Both the position numbers and the translations under genes were made by a program. Below, in pieces: positions 10,788 through 20,809 of a stretch of DNA of 64,000 nucleotides (within the stretch, counting starts at the first letter, position 1; every line of letters begins with the position of its first letter). Source of the DNA: Thereva unica (Eukaryota; Arthropoda; Insecta; Diptera; Therevidae); the NCBI GenBank assembly GCA_949987705.1, contig OX465283.1:90339313-90403312 (forward strand), read 5' to 3'. Below the pieces are notes generated by a model. That model was not told the DNA's origin, made no database searches, and saw only the letters and a list, made by a program, of their open reading frames with translations.

Positions 10788-11011
10788 AAATTATTTTAAA
10801 AATGTTTAAAGATGGTTTGGGAATTATTTACAAACAATATCATTGATATTTACTTTTTATAATTATTTTGGATAGTTAAAATTGTTACGAATGAGCACTA
10901 CTAATATGTTATTTAGGGTTAAAATATCTTGCTGTGCTTTATGCATTTATATTTTTGACAATAGCTTTACATTAGGTAGGTACGTTTTTGTTTACAAAAT
11001 AATAATAAAAT
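10788..11011. other. AT-rich stretch between Crypton and Harbinger transposase
   Basis: About 220 bases with no coding signal. It should include the Crypton 3' end and its junction with the Harbinger transposase. Confidence 0.4.
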
Positions 11012-11960
11012 CTATTTTAGAGGCGTAGAAAAAGTATAGTCTGCAACACGTTTTGAATGGCATAATACAGCGGCGTCATGGTTGCATCCAGGATGTTGTG
11101 TGGTAATATCCCGGAACAAAAGACGATGATCCACAACCGCTTGCGTAACAATTGAAGTATAACCCTTACGATTATGAAAATCTGCTGCCCCGTCTTCTGG
11201 TGCAGTTATAGGAATGTGAGTTCCGTCAATAACTCCTAATACATTTGGAAGCTTGAATTTACCTTCAAATTCATTAGCAATATCAGCGCATTGGTGAGGA
11301 CTAGGCCAAAAAAGAAGTCTTCGCAGTTGTGTTGCTATAAAGACTTTACAAAATGCATGTATATAAACACAAACAGTGCTCTTTGACACTCCAAAACCCC
11401 TACCAATGGCACGATATTCGGCACAAGATGCTAGTTTGTAAACCGCGATAGCAACTTTCGTTTTAATGCTGACAGGTTCCATAAAACAATCATTTTCAAC
11501 TGCCATTGATCTCGAACTAAATCAACAAGTTGGAAAAACGTTTGTCGGTCCATACGGAAATCTTCAATCCACTGCTTTTTGTCATAAGTTTGAAGGACAT
11601 CACGATCCCACCATTCACTGCTTCGCTCCTTTCTTCCAATGAATTCTCGGTACAATCTGTTCAAACATTTATAAATCCATTCATTTATAATTCCATTCAT
11701 AATAAAGAAAAATTTAAAGAACGTTAATTGATTTTTATGCAACTTACATTCATGATGGCTGAAATGGGTGCTGAAAAAAGATTCTCTTGAATAAATTGGA
11801 AACTAAATTGTTCAAGTAATTGGAGGTTGCCTCTTGATTTGCGTATAAGCCTCCAAGTTCTTTCATCGCGTTTACGTAATAAACGCTGCAGAACTTGCCT
11901 ATGATGGTTTATGAGGATTAATACTTCTCGATTTATTTTTTAGTTAAACTTCTTCCAATA
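11012..11960 (-). pseudogene. PIF/Harbinger DDE transposase (frameshifted, C-terminus missing)
   Basis: Read on the minus strand. A first segment (about 11960-11749) encodes a Leu/Arg-rich N-terminus ending in ...SAIMN before a GTAAGT donor at 11747, so an intron may follow. The next part (11742-11500) has ERSSEWWDRDV and FRMDRQTFFQLVDL, the helical domain typical of PIF transposases. A frameshift near 11500 leads into 11506-11012: GRGFGVSKSTVCVYIHAF, then LPNVLGVIDGTHIPITAPED with the first catalytic Asp, then HPGCNHDAAVL with the second. The segment with the third (Glu) is absent: the frame ends at FSTPLK just where the 14-mer shared with 5417-5430 occurs. The loss is probably linked to the Crypton insertion or a later deletion. 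Confidence 0.85.
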
Positions 11961-12000
11961 TATAGCTTTGTTCCAGTACTTTTCCTGCAAAAATTTGATG

Positions 12001-12420
12001 GGCAAAAACTTAGTTGAATGGTGGGTATAATTTTGTCAAAAATTCAGAAAGTAAAGAAACGACTTTTGGGCAATTTCTTGCAAATAAAGAAGAAGATAAC
12101 ATAAATGTCGATTGTCTATGTGTATGCCGCTTTTTAAGATACCCACACACATTGACAACTTGCAAGAAATCGCAGGACCGAAAACCTCCGGCCAATTCCT
12201 GCACCAGGGGAAGTGAAAATTTCCCCGCTTTTTCTTGCATGAGAAAGTAAAGAAACACAAATTGGGAAAATTTTTGTCCCGCGGGATCCCACATTCGAGT
12301 TCTGGAACAAAGCTTATATCTGCTGGTGGAAAAATTTAACGCGCGTAAACGTTCTTTAAAACTACTACGGATAGCAGTGACACGAACCAAAATATTTGCG
12401 CGTAAACGCTTTTAAAATTA
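12001..12420. other. Probable Harbinger right subterminal region
   Basis: No coding gene. AGAAAGTAAAGAAAC occurs twice (12044 and 12242 regions) and TTGCAAGAAAT-like segments face each other (12077 and 12160). Towards the end GCGCGTAAACG occurs twice (12340 and 12405 regions), matching motifs at 3486-3580. Confidence 0.45.
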
Positions 12421-13209
12421 CTACTGATAACGATGTTATAAGCTTCTGGCAGATCTTTTATTTTCCGAGCTCATTATCATTTCTTTGGCGAATGTTGCCA
12501 GTGATTTGTATTGAAATTACTCCTGAAACTGATGTTTTGGTAATGTTTTTAAATTTTCTATAGAAATAATTTTTTGTTTCACAATTTTTGAATTTACGAA
12601 TTGGATTCGCTTTCTGCATTAATTTTCCAAAAAAAAATCCCTTGGAAATTAAAACCGGAGATAACCGGAGTGATATAGTACAGATCCGGTAGTGATATAA
12701 CCAAAATAAATCTGTTTCTATATAGTCAGTTGTTTATAATTGGCCATGATTAAACAGAATACTATTTTAATTTGTTTCTTGTATATTACTGAGAAAGTAA
12801 TATCATATTTCTTATCTCTGAAATGAAGTGTACTAATTAAAAAACATTGAAAACGAAAATATTTTTACTCAACATGCGATATCGAGGGTCGCAGTTATGT
12901 TATCTCTAAAAAGTGATAAAAAGAAAATGAACTGCGATATCATGTGCAACGTAGCCTCTCAATGGTACAGATTTATAGACAACTCTGTAATAAGTAAACG
13001 TGGAAATCAGGTGCTGGAGGAGAATTAGGTTAAGAATTCAAGGAGTTAAATCATATTTAAACTTTTACTGTCTCAGTATCACTTTTCAAAATTTTTAATA
13101 ATGTGTATTAGCGCCATATCTTACTGCTCAATTTATTTTAAAAAGTTGCTCAATTCATTTATGGTTTACAGTTCAATGTACTCAAAGTCATCTAAATAAA
13201 AAATAAAAG
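12421..13209. other. Unassigned AT-rich DNA
   Basis: I see no gene, TIR pair or known repeat. A short duplication of GTGATAT(A)G with CCGG sits near 12660-12700. Confidence 0.3.
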
Positions 13210-13503
13210 AATAGCGGAATATACGAACGTTCATACGGGAGGTTGGCGAATGACTAACAAAGATCTCGGAAGGTGGTGGCATCCGATTTGTCACTTCTAC
13301 CAAAACCCAAGAAGAGTCAATGCAGACGAACACCTAGCAGCTCTGTAAGCAAGTTCTAATTCCATCTATCCGCGGTATCCCCTGGGGTACCTTTTCGGCA
13401 GGAGCTAACGGGAGACGGCCGAACGGCGAGTTTTCTGCGCCATAAAACAGAGTTTTAAGTCGGTTGGGCTGAGGGTTAGCAATCCGCTCCAATAAAAATA
13501 CCA

Positions 13504-14050
13504 GTGCTACGGATCGGCATAACAATGCCTTGGAACCGGATGGACAACACGACGACGACCTTTGCTTTTCGAACCAGGACACGAATCGGATCATGGAATG
13601 TGAGAACACTGCTTGCTGATGGACGACTGGACGAACTCCTCAACAAGATGAATCGATATAAAATCAAGGATAATGGGACTCAGCGAGACCAAATGGCCCG
13701 ATGCGAGGGAACATTGCTGCCCAAACGGTAAATCTTTCTTATATTCTGGGACAGAAACTGAACGCCGTAGGAATGGCGTTGGCGCAATACTCACCAAAGA
13801 AGATCCAGCCTCATTAGCTGGTCACCAGTTTCTGAGAGGATTGTTACCGTACGCCTGCGTACCAGACTAAGTGCTACGGTAGTTCAATGCTACGCTCCAA
13901 CTGAAGACGCAGAAGATGACATCAAAGACGATTTCTATATGCGACTGAATGAGGTTTTTTTGCTCTATTCGAAGGGGAAACATCATTGCTTTAATTGGGC
14001 GACTTAAAGGCATAGATACTACAACAAACGTTAAGCCAGTTTTTGACGAA
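13504..14050 (+). pseudogene. LINE AP-endonuclease domain remnant
   Basis: It begins with TRIGSWNVRTLLADGRLDEL, the N-terminal strand of an APE-type nuclease with the catalytic Asn. It moves through several frames: LSETKWPDAREHC (catalytic Glu of the SETKW box), ETERRRNGVGAILTKE, then a region around CYAPTEDAEDDIKDDF and FYMRLNEVF. Stops and shifts near 13660, 13730 and 13870 make it inactive. The distal nuclease boxes (GDFN, SDH) are missing, lost before the MITE insertion. Confidence 0.7.
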
Positions 14051-14054
14051 AATA

Positions 14055-14580
14055 CACTGATAAAAAAAAATTCTTAGCTTAAGAGACTTTTTCTTGAACC
14101 AAGCAAATAATGTTTTGGATATAACGAAAACAAAATTGTCTTCGGATAAGCAATACTCATAGTCTTGGTTTTATTGGCTTGGATGAAGACAAAAGTTGAC
14201 TAGAAGTAAGAAAAAAAAAATTCTTGGTTTGAGATAGTCATTTTTTTAATTTAAGCAACTCAAGGTAATAAAATAGTGAATTGCCTCAATAAATATTCTC
14301 GAATTAAAACTTCATCGTGCCTTTATTTAATACAAATTTTGTTTTGAATAAAAAATATTTAGTTTCTTGAGTAAAAATTACAACAATCTTATTTCGAGAA
14401 AAAAATATCTTGCCCGAAAATATAAGTGTTGAGCGAAGAAATATAATTGCTTGGCTGAAGAATTTCTAGTGTCTTACTCTGAGACAGCATTCTCATGTTA
14501 AGACTGAAAAATGTCTCTACTCAAGACAACGAAACGAAGACTATGGAATTGCTGGAATCAAGGCAATTTTTCTATCAGTG
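14055..14580. mobile_element. MITE with TA duplication (Tc1/mariner-type), inserted in the LINE
   Basis: The ends CACTGATAAAAAAAAATTCT and the inverse of TTTTTCTATCAGTG pair over about 30 bases. TA flanks both sides (14053-14054 and 14581-14582). The inside is non-coding and rich in CTTG(G/A) and CAAG words. The LINE relic resumes straight after (IEGLWSTTMGAIITASE). Confidence 0.75.
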
Positions 14581-14582
14581 TA

Positions 14583-15785
14583 ATATTGAAGGGCTATGGA
14601 GTACCACAATGGGCGCTATAATAACAGCATCGGAACCAAGCATCGGTTATCCAAAGAAACCTGCAACACTGTATCTCGGATACAACCTGGCAAACCTAGA
14701 ACGCAGGAAGGCCTAAAAATAACGTGAACTCTACAAGCGACCCGGACAAACGTCATCAACTTCAACAGGAACACTCCCAATTACACCGGCAGGTAAAGAG
14801 AAGCGTCCAGTGTGATAAAAGGTGGCAGATAAACGAGCTTGCAAACACAGACAACAGTAAGGGACAACAGTAAGGTGCTGTACCACTAAACAGCTTTCGT
14901 GAAAGCACTCTACTAAAGGCATGCCGGAAAGAGTGCGGATGGAAGGCCGCTGTTTAGCGACGAGGAACAACTCCAAAAATGGAGAGACTACTTTATTCTA
15001 TTATCTACTGTGGGTACAATCCTGTCCCACATATTAGGAAGCGTTCGACTCGGTTAATAGGAGTTTTATATGGCCAGCTCTACGGCAACTCTGCCGGACA
15101 TAATAATAGAATTAATAAAAGCTCTACACAACAACTCCAAATGACATCCTTGTCAGCGTTCTAGATAGTAGAACAGGCGATACTATGGGGATTGCTTGAC
15201 CGCCTTAAGGATCTCGACTACGCGAGACTGTTTGCTGGCCCACAGACACCAGGACCTCAAAAAAATGTTAAACAATTTGGCAACAGAAAGTTGTTCAGCA
15301 GGCTAAATCCGACCAAAACCAAAGAAAAAAGGATAAATGCAAACACCATTGAACCCACAGTGCTGTATAACCGTGATCTGGAACTGGTTGATAAATGCTG
15401 TTACCTCAGATGATACTTCCGAAAATGGCGGTGCAGAAGTAGTCTGTTCCAGAATAAACAAAGTACGAAGCGCATATGCACGCCTGTTCCGCATATGGAG
15501 ATCAGCGGAGATCTCAATTAACACCAAATTGCGGCTGTTCACCAACGTTAAGGCAGTTGTTTTGTACGGTTGCGAAACATGGAAAGTCACCCAATTTATC
15601 ACAAGGCGCTTACAAGTTTTCTTCAACAAATGTCAAACCTTGCAGCGCGAAAACGAAAATCTAGCCAGACAGGCCTTCGACTGGAGTCCAACGAGCTGGA
15701 AAACCTAGAACAGCGTGTAAGAGAACTCTATTAGCAGAGGCCGCAACAACTCGGAGATCCTGTGTGGAGCTAGAGCCTGTTACAA
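14583..15785 (+). pseudogene. LINE reverse transcriptase remnant (copy 1)
   Basis: Heavily broken RT of the same family as the better copy at 31.3-32.8 kb. Recognisable pieces, in changing frames, are IEGLWSTTMGAIITASE at 14590, a STVG..L.HI segment at 15000-15030, DRLKDLDYARLFA at 15195 (the YADD catalytic motif has become YARL), NPTKTKE at 15310, RINKVRSAYARLFRIWRSAE at 15450-15510 and the C-terminal ENENLARQAFDWSP at 15650. The fingers/palm segment with the first Asp is deleted between about 15060 and 15090. Confidence 0.75.
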
Positions 15786-16049
15786 AATAGAGTCCTCTGT
15801 TTTAGTTCACCTAAATCGCATACTAACTGTTACAGGTAAAATTGTTTTAATTGTTTCGATTGTCGGTTGGGGATTTCAATGTTATTTTAAACATCTCTTA
15901 TCTTATCAGCTTACGATTGAAAAGTTAACACCTGACAATGTAAATGAAGCCAAGATCAGAAGCGATAAAATCGAAATTATTGACACTTATGTATGGCGGG
16001 CCATCGTAAGCCTAGTTCAATTCCTGAAATCCCAGTAATGTGGGAAGAA
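15786..16049. other. Unassigned
   Basis: No convincing feature; possibly decayed upstream gag sequence of the BEL/Pao relic that follows. Confidence 0.3.
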
Positions 16050-16443
16050 GAATCGCGGAAGAATCTTTATCAAGAATCAAAAAGTTTAATCACCTCCTAA
16101 CGGGTTTAAGTGGCACCCCTTGCTGCAGTGTTGGCCTATGAAGTTTCTGAAGAAATTTATGCGAAGAGTGAAACATTTGAAAGTTATGACAATCGCTATT
16201 TAATCCCTCAAGAACATATCGTCGGTTTATTTAATTTACCAAGAATTTTGAAAAACACGCCTCAGCAACTCCTTCGCAAATGCTCACCTTAGCGCTCTAT
16301 GTACATATAAGGAACGCGATTATTTTATACAAATAGTTACGTCTAAGATAGATCGTAATTCGCAAGATAAATGGAAAGACTCAATAAATTTGTCGGAGTT
16401 AACTACGTGGACGGAGAGCAGAAACCATTTTGTAATTAAGAAA
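16050..16443 (+). pseudogene. BEL/Pao-type gag fragment
   Basis: The reading shifts frame several times but keeps the order of the conserved gag domain of BEL/Pao elements (the DUF1759 type): a KFNHLLTGLSGTPLAAV stretch, then LAYEVSEEIYAK, SYDNRYLIPQEHIVGLFNLP (RYDN-L---HL--L--LP in the family), then KIDRNSQDKWKDSINLSELT with TTWTE. No protease, RT or LTR was found nearby, so this is an orphan fragment. Seen: the ordered motifs. Inferred: the superfamily. Confidence 0.6.
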
Positions 16444-17014
16444 TAAGACGGCAAACAAAGTAATTCTTGAGATTACATATAATTTATTTATTTTTACGTG
16501 GGGTGCCAAGATAACTATTCCCCCCCGATAACGTATCATCATTGAACTCGTGGGACATACTGAACTGAAATTAAGAGTCTTAAAATGAATTTGTAAAATA
16601 TTCGTGCTCAAAAATAGTCACTTAAAGAAATAACTTTTAAGAATGTAACATTTCAAGAAGCACTATGTAGCGTACACTTACAAAACAATTGCGTCTTCAT
16701 GTAAACAAAATCCAGCTGACACAAGAACTCACGCCTACAGGCCATGCACAGCGAAGAAATGGAGATTTAACGACAAGGGTGAATTTCCCAACAAAGTTGA
16801 CTTGACATATGAGGTTCATTTTGTATTATACCTTTTACTAATATTTTGGACACAACTAAGCTTAGGAAGACGCCAAGGCGTCAAAAATACTCTTAGCACT
16901 TCTCTCTTCGAAGCTTGACAGCTTAATTGAAACCCCATGGTTATTTGATTGAAGTGTGAGATTTGCATATAACCAAGTAAGTTAGAAAAGCAGCATACGA
17001 TACTTCTTATGGAA
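16444..17014. other. Unassigned
   Basis: No gene or repeat recognised. A short palindromic GACGCCAAGGCGTC lies near 16869; decayed upstream LINE sequence may start near 16950. Confidence 0.3.
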
Positions 17015-17203
17015 GAAGCTATTATGGTGCAGGTCATACCTTTCTCCACCAGATGCAGAACATAAGCTCGGGGTAGGTTTTATGGTCAGCAAAAGAATAA
17101 AGCCTACCATTTTCGGCTTTAAAGCAATAAACGAAAGGCTATGCACCCTTCATGTGCGAGACAAATTTAAGAACACCAGCCTCATAAACGGTCACGTTTT
17201 GTG
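17015..17203 (+). pseudogene. LINE (family 2) AP-endonuclease, first piece
   Basis: The frame reads SPPDAEHKLGVGFMVSKRIK, then FGFKAINERLCTLHVRDKF and NTSLINV, matching the mid-region of APE-type endonucleases of RTE-like LINEs (EH-LG-GF-V, F-AINER-C-L-). A SINE interrupts it after the point where HAPTE would follow; the next piece starts at 17603. It belongs to a different family from the LINE at 13.2 kb. Confidence 0.65.
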
Positions 17204-17602
17204 GGGGCCTCGGTAGTCTAGGGCGTAAGGCGCCTGACTACTATCCCAGAGGTCCCGGGTTTGAATCCCGGCCAGCCCCACGGTCCTTCGCCCTTTCCAC
17301 TTTCCCACCCACATAACTTTCCTTCTTTCTTCTCCCCTCTTCCCCGCTCCACCAAGCGCATGTCATCGGTTGCCGGATGAGATTCAACTCGTTTCAGGAG
17401 GCATAACACTCCAGCGAGTTGTTTCTCAAATGCCCCGATGCCAAAGTCGCCAAATGGTTGAAGTAGGTGGAATAAAATATCGCGCCTAGGTTGTGGCAGC
17501 TCATTCCCTCTTCTCTCTCTTTCTACTCTCTATCTTTCGGCTAGAGCTGCTGTTCGACATTCTATACGAAAAAAGCCTAAGCCTCTAGTCTATCACATAA
17601 AT
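17204..17602 (+). mobile_element. tRNA-derived SINE (copy 1)
   Basis: The 5' head (17204-17280) is tRNA-like: A-box region GGTAGTCTAGGGCGTAAGGC, B-box GGTTTGAATCC, and a closing CCGG stem. A pyrimidine-rich body follows, then a conserved core (GAGTTGTTTCTC, AGAGCTGCTGTTCGACATTC) and the tail CTCTAGTCTATC. The second copy at 55821-56259 (minus) has the same head, body, core and tail. Pol III transcription from the internal boxes is expected. The insertion splits a LINE endonuclease; CATAAA(C/T) near both ends may be a decayed TSD. Confidence 0.85.
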
Positions 17603-17990
17603 ACGAAAACTATAGAAGAGTCCTCGGACGATGAAAAAGAAGAATTCTTCGAAGAAGTTGAACTGCAACTTAATGCCTACCCCAGATATTATGTAAAAAT
17701 CATACTGGGAAATGTGAACACCAAAGTAGTTCGGGAGCATGTATACAAGCTTGCATGAAAACACCAATGGCAATGTACGACGAGTTATAGAAATTCAAAT
17801 TCATTCTACGTACTGGATTTTCGCGTAAAGATATCTATAAAACCTCCTGATGGGGCCACTTGCAACCAAATAGATCATCGCCATCTTTAGGTCGGCACGC
17901 ATGTACCGAGGAGACAACAGAGCGAATTATAACACATTACAATTGCCTATCAGCTTCAAAAGTAAAGGTCGTAGCGTCAAATTGTCCGGA
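17603..17990 (+). pseudogene. LINE (family 2) AP-endonuclease, second piece
   Basis: It continues the domain after the SINE: DDEKEEFFEEVELQLNAYPR, YYVKIILGNVNTKV (the catalytic GDFNAK box, here GNVNTK, so Asp is lost), then after a frameshift a NSFYVLDFRVK segment and PDGATCNQIDH (the family's W--PDG-T-NQIDH box). Mutated catalytic residues and stops make it inactive. Confidence 0.7.
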
Positions 17991-18611
17991 AATTTTTAAT
18001 AAAAATACTTTAATTGTGAAAAAAATTATAGGTTAATAAATTTTTCTTTAAAGCATCTTTATTGGTATGGTCACTACAATCTTAATCAATATTAATTTAT
18101 TAGTATGGTTAACAATATCACTTAAACTAAGCATATCTTAAAAGTAAGCATAACTTGTATAGGATTTCTATACCAGTGTCCAGTTTCCTGTAGATATAAT
18201 GTATGTAGTATTCATGAATGAATTAGTTCGTGTGGTTTTAATAACAAATAAAGTAATTTTTAACACAACTTATTAAAATAAACACCGACATGTCAAAGGC
18301 AGGACAAGGTAACGGAGCGTCTCAACACGACCCCTCTTGGCGTCACAAGCTGTGAGATTATACTCTATCTGTAGAATTCATTAATCTGAGATTTCGTTCC
18401 TTGTGGGATGAAATTCAAAAGTCAACCATGAATAGTTGTGTGAATAAAACATGAACAAAAGGAAGCAAAGGGAATTAATATATATCGAAAATATTTATAA
18501 AAAAACAAATGAAAAAAAAATCCCGTTTTGGTGCATATTTGTTCCGGTTGTATGACAAAAGCGCGCAACGTCACTCGACTCCCATAAAACCCCAAATTAC
18601 CAGGATATTTA
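17991..18611. other. Unassigned AT-rich DNA
   Basis: No gene, TIR pair or recognised repeat. Confidence 0.3.
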
Positions 18612-18698
18612 AATATTAAACTGGTTCTTCTGTTCTGCTCTCTAAAAAGAACAATTCAAAAGAACCATTTATTTGGTTCATTGGCCTTATATATATAT
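18612..18698 (+). repeat. Dispersed GTTC-rich repeat, target of the LINE insertion
   Basis: AACTGGTTCTTCTGTTCTGC through TTTGGTTCATTGGCCTTA is repeated at 23955-24045, where the repeat runs on uninterrupted. The last 22 bases are the LINE target-site duplication. The copy at 23930 begins AGTGGTGGGCAAAATGG, a hAT-like end, so the family may be a hAT MITE. Confidence 0.55.
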
Positions 18699-19738
18699 AG
18701 ATTTTCGAGGGATATCGAATCAGACCACTATTTGCGGGTCCCTTTTCGTCCCTCTGCCTAGAGTCATCTTATTGGGGTTGCAGTGGGTTGTCCCATTGCT
18801 CCCTTACTTCGACTCCCCTAGTTATCGCCAGCAGCTGATTGAAGGGAGTCTGCCTCATGTCCTCCATCCAATGGAGTCCAGTTATGGCAGCCCTTTTCCT
18901 CGCCACCGCCGGACAGTGACACACTATGTGTGTGGCCGTCTCAGGTTCCTCCAGGCACATCCGACAGGTGTCATCCTCCAGAATTCCCATTCTTTTTAGG
19001 TGATACCTGAAACATCCGTGTCCTGTAATCAGTGTCACCAACCATCTGAGGGTTCTCCTTTGCATATGCAGGATCCTTCTTCTGGCTGCGGTAATCGGCA
19101 ACGTAAGCACCATCTTAGCCTGCCTACACGTGGTCATAGCGTCCCACCGTCTCCGGTGTTCCTCAGCGACCCATTTCTCGATGTAGTTCCTTACCAACCC
19201 TCTGCCAATGGCAGAGTATGGCTCCGGTCCCCAGAATTCCGAGGTTGACCCCTGTTTTGCCAGGTTGTCAGCCTTTTCATTCCCATCGATGCCTGTATGT
19301 CCTCTAACCCAAGCTAGCGTCACGTTGTTTTGTTGCGCACACCTGTTCAGTTTTTGGACACATTCCAACGCCAGAGACGCATTAATCTCTGTCTGATTCA
19401 TGCGCTTAATCACAGCCTGATTGTCCAGTGCTATAAGGATACTTCTTCCCTGCACCTGACCCTCATTTATGTGATCCAGCGCGTGCAGCAGAGCAAGCAT
19501 TTCCGCCTGGTAGACTGAGGTGTAATTCCCCAAAGCCAGAGAGCAGGTCAGATTTAAGTCCTCTGAGAAGACTCCCGCACCTGCTCTGCCGTCAATCATG
19601 GATCCGTCCGTGAAGATATATATGTCTTCCGGTCTCCCTTCCGGGAGCGTTCCGTTCCCTATGAGGGTTTTATGATACCTTTCGGTCACCCTCATTTTTG
19701 TGATCCCTTCCATGGGCATCATGAGCTCCCTAATCCCT
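18699..19738 (-). mobile_element. 5'-truncated non-LTR retrotransposon with 22-bp TSD
   Basis: A minus-strand insertion carrying only the end of ORF2 and a short 3' UTR. TTCATTGGCCTTA followed by an A/T run flanks it at 18677-18698 and 19739-19760 with one mismatch. No poly(A) tail is seen, only a short (TA)n next to the insertion. 5' truncation and a long TSD are classic target-primed reverse transcription products. Confidence 0.85.
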
Positions 19739-19743
19739 TTCAT
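18769..19743 (-). pseudogene. Non-LTR retrotransposon ORF2 C-terminus: RNase H and Cys/His tail
   Basis: An open frame of 324 codons with no stops. An RNase HI domain fills residues about 40-165: YIFTDGSMIDG (first Asp), YQAEMLALLHAL (Glu), ALDNQAVI (second Asp) and WVRGHTGIDGNEKADNLAK (His and third Asp), so all catalytic positions are present. After a linker, LITGHGCFRYHL and CRMCLEEPETATHIVCHC form the C-terminal zinc-knuckle-like motif of I/Jockey/R1-type LINEs. It lacks an endonuclease and RT because of 5' truncation. The start codon lies within the target duplication, so the ATG is accidental. The open frame suggests a fairly recent insertion. Confidence 0.9.
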
Positions 19744-20044
19744 TGGCCTTAAATATATATGGTCAAAACGTCAAAGCCTGGAGTGCCCTAAAATATTTTG
19801 TTATTGATACTTCCAGCTCGAACTAATCGACTTACCTTAAGACAGTGGCTTCCAAACTTTATAATACTGCGGCCCCCTGTTACATAAAAAACCCTTGGGG
19901 CCTCCTAATAAAATATGTATTTGCATACTCGATAGGGGTGCGCTATCTACACCTTCGATATTTCAAAGTTGAATAACTTTGACATTTTTTAGCGGATTTT
20001 GACAAATGAGCAAGATTTATTTAGGTTATTCTCTACCATTTACT

Positions 20045-20744
20045 TCAATTCAGTTTTTGAATACAATATTGATTAAATGACCTCCATTCGATACGCAAAA
20101 AGCGGCTGTTTTCGGGCGTTATAGCATCTACTTCGCTTCGTATGCTAGCTTTGAGTTCTTCAATGATCTTCGGCTTGCTGGCATAAGCTTTTTTTGCAAG
20201 AACTTCACCGTAGGGGCTGCGGTGTGGTAAGGTGCGCCGTCTTTTTGAAAAAAGGTTCGTCATACTTTTTTCACGCGATCCGCACCAGTACCGTGCGTCA
20301 TCGAGAGTTTCTCGAACTTTTAAGAAAAATGGCCCGATGATGGTTTTTGAGCACCTTCAACCCAAACAGTAACTTTCTCGTCGTGAAGTGGTGTTTTGTG
20401 AATGACGTGTGGGTTCTCTGTTGACAGTTTTGTTTATTGACTTCACCAGAGAATGTAATGTATGTACTCTACATTACTGTTTTGACCACTTCATTGGAGT
20501 GTCGCCGACACTGTCGAATGAGACGCTGACGAGAGGCTATAGACCCGTACTCAAAGTTCTTTACCAAACTACGAATTAGTTGTCTGCAAGTCGCCGAATT
20601 TCCTCCACATTTTCTATGATAAGCACGCACAGTCTTCACAATTGAACGATAGTTTTCAATGCAAAGCGCTACTATTTTAATAAGGGTATTCATGTAAACC
20701 CTTGTAAGTCGCGTCAACGTAGTAAAAGGCGTAACTAACGTCAC
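20045..20744 (-). pseudogene. Tc1/mariner-superfamily transposase remnant
   Basis: Read on the minus strand. 20744-20469 gives an N-terminal HTH: MNTLIKIVALCIENYRSIVK, then TVRAYHRKCGGN and SATCRQLIRSLVKNFEYGSI, then a basic linker with SNEV. A decayed middle (20400-20270) resembles the NKQN and HEKPLH segment of the family. 20263-20045 matches the C-terminus (KPKIIEELKASIRSEVDAI). The catalytic block is lost. It probably derives from the insect transposases with a DEAHF---VNKQNCR motif; the same family appears better at 26.7-27.1 kb. Confidence 0.65.
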
Positions 20745-20809
20745 ATTAATGTAAATCTGACATGCCGTTTACTATGTTTATGCGATTTACGAGGGTTATA
20801 TGAATACCC
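20684..20809. mobile_element. 126-bp hairpin (foldback MITE)
   Basis: GGGTATTCATGTAAACCC at the left is mirrored by ...TTATATGAATACCC at the right. The arms pair over about 48 bases through AGTCGCGTCAACGTAGTAAA, leaving a short loop. No duplication could be fixed. It sits upstream of the mariner-type N-terminus. Confidence 0.65.

Larger units (their letters stand above)
3486..12405. mobile_element. Degenerate PIF/Harbinger transposon, containing a nested Crypton and Transib
   Basis: The span is defined by a MYB-like gene on the + strand (3841-4879) and a DDE transposase on the - strand (11012-11960), the usual two-gene, convergent Harbinger layout. The region before the first (3486-3660) and the one after the second (12330-12405) share GTTTACGCG motifs and a similar stretch around ACTGCTTTCGTTAGTGG, in inverse orientation, so these are probably the subterminal regions. 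Exact ends and TSD could not be fixed. Both genes carry frameshifts, so the element is dead. Removing the inserted Crypton leaves roughly 4 kb, a normal size for the superfamily. Confidence 0.6.
13210..15785 (+). mobile_element. Degenerate non-LTR retrotransposon (LINE family 1, copy 1)
   Basis: An AP-endonuclease part and a reverse-transcriptase part of one LINE lie in order on the + strand, broken by stops, frameshifts, deletions and a MITE at 14055-14580. The RT half is clearly the same family as 31268-32780 (shared DRLKDLDYA, NPTKTKE and RIWRS segments). The 5' region before 13504 looks like the family's leader. The clade (RTE-like or related) cannot be settled by eye. Confidence 0.7.

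Noticed and set aside
13334..13797. Minus ORFs over the LINE start
   Set aside because: Antisense shadows of the endonuclease coding strand.
17204..17280. Possible tRNA gene
   Set aside because: A and B boxes are present but the anticodon stem does not pair properly, and the head is joined to the same body as the copy at 55.8-56.3 kb, so it is a SINE head.
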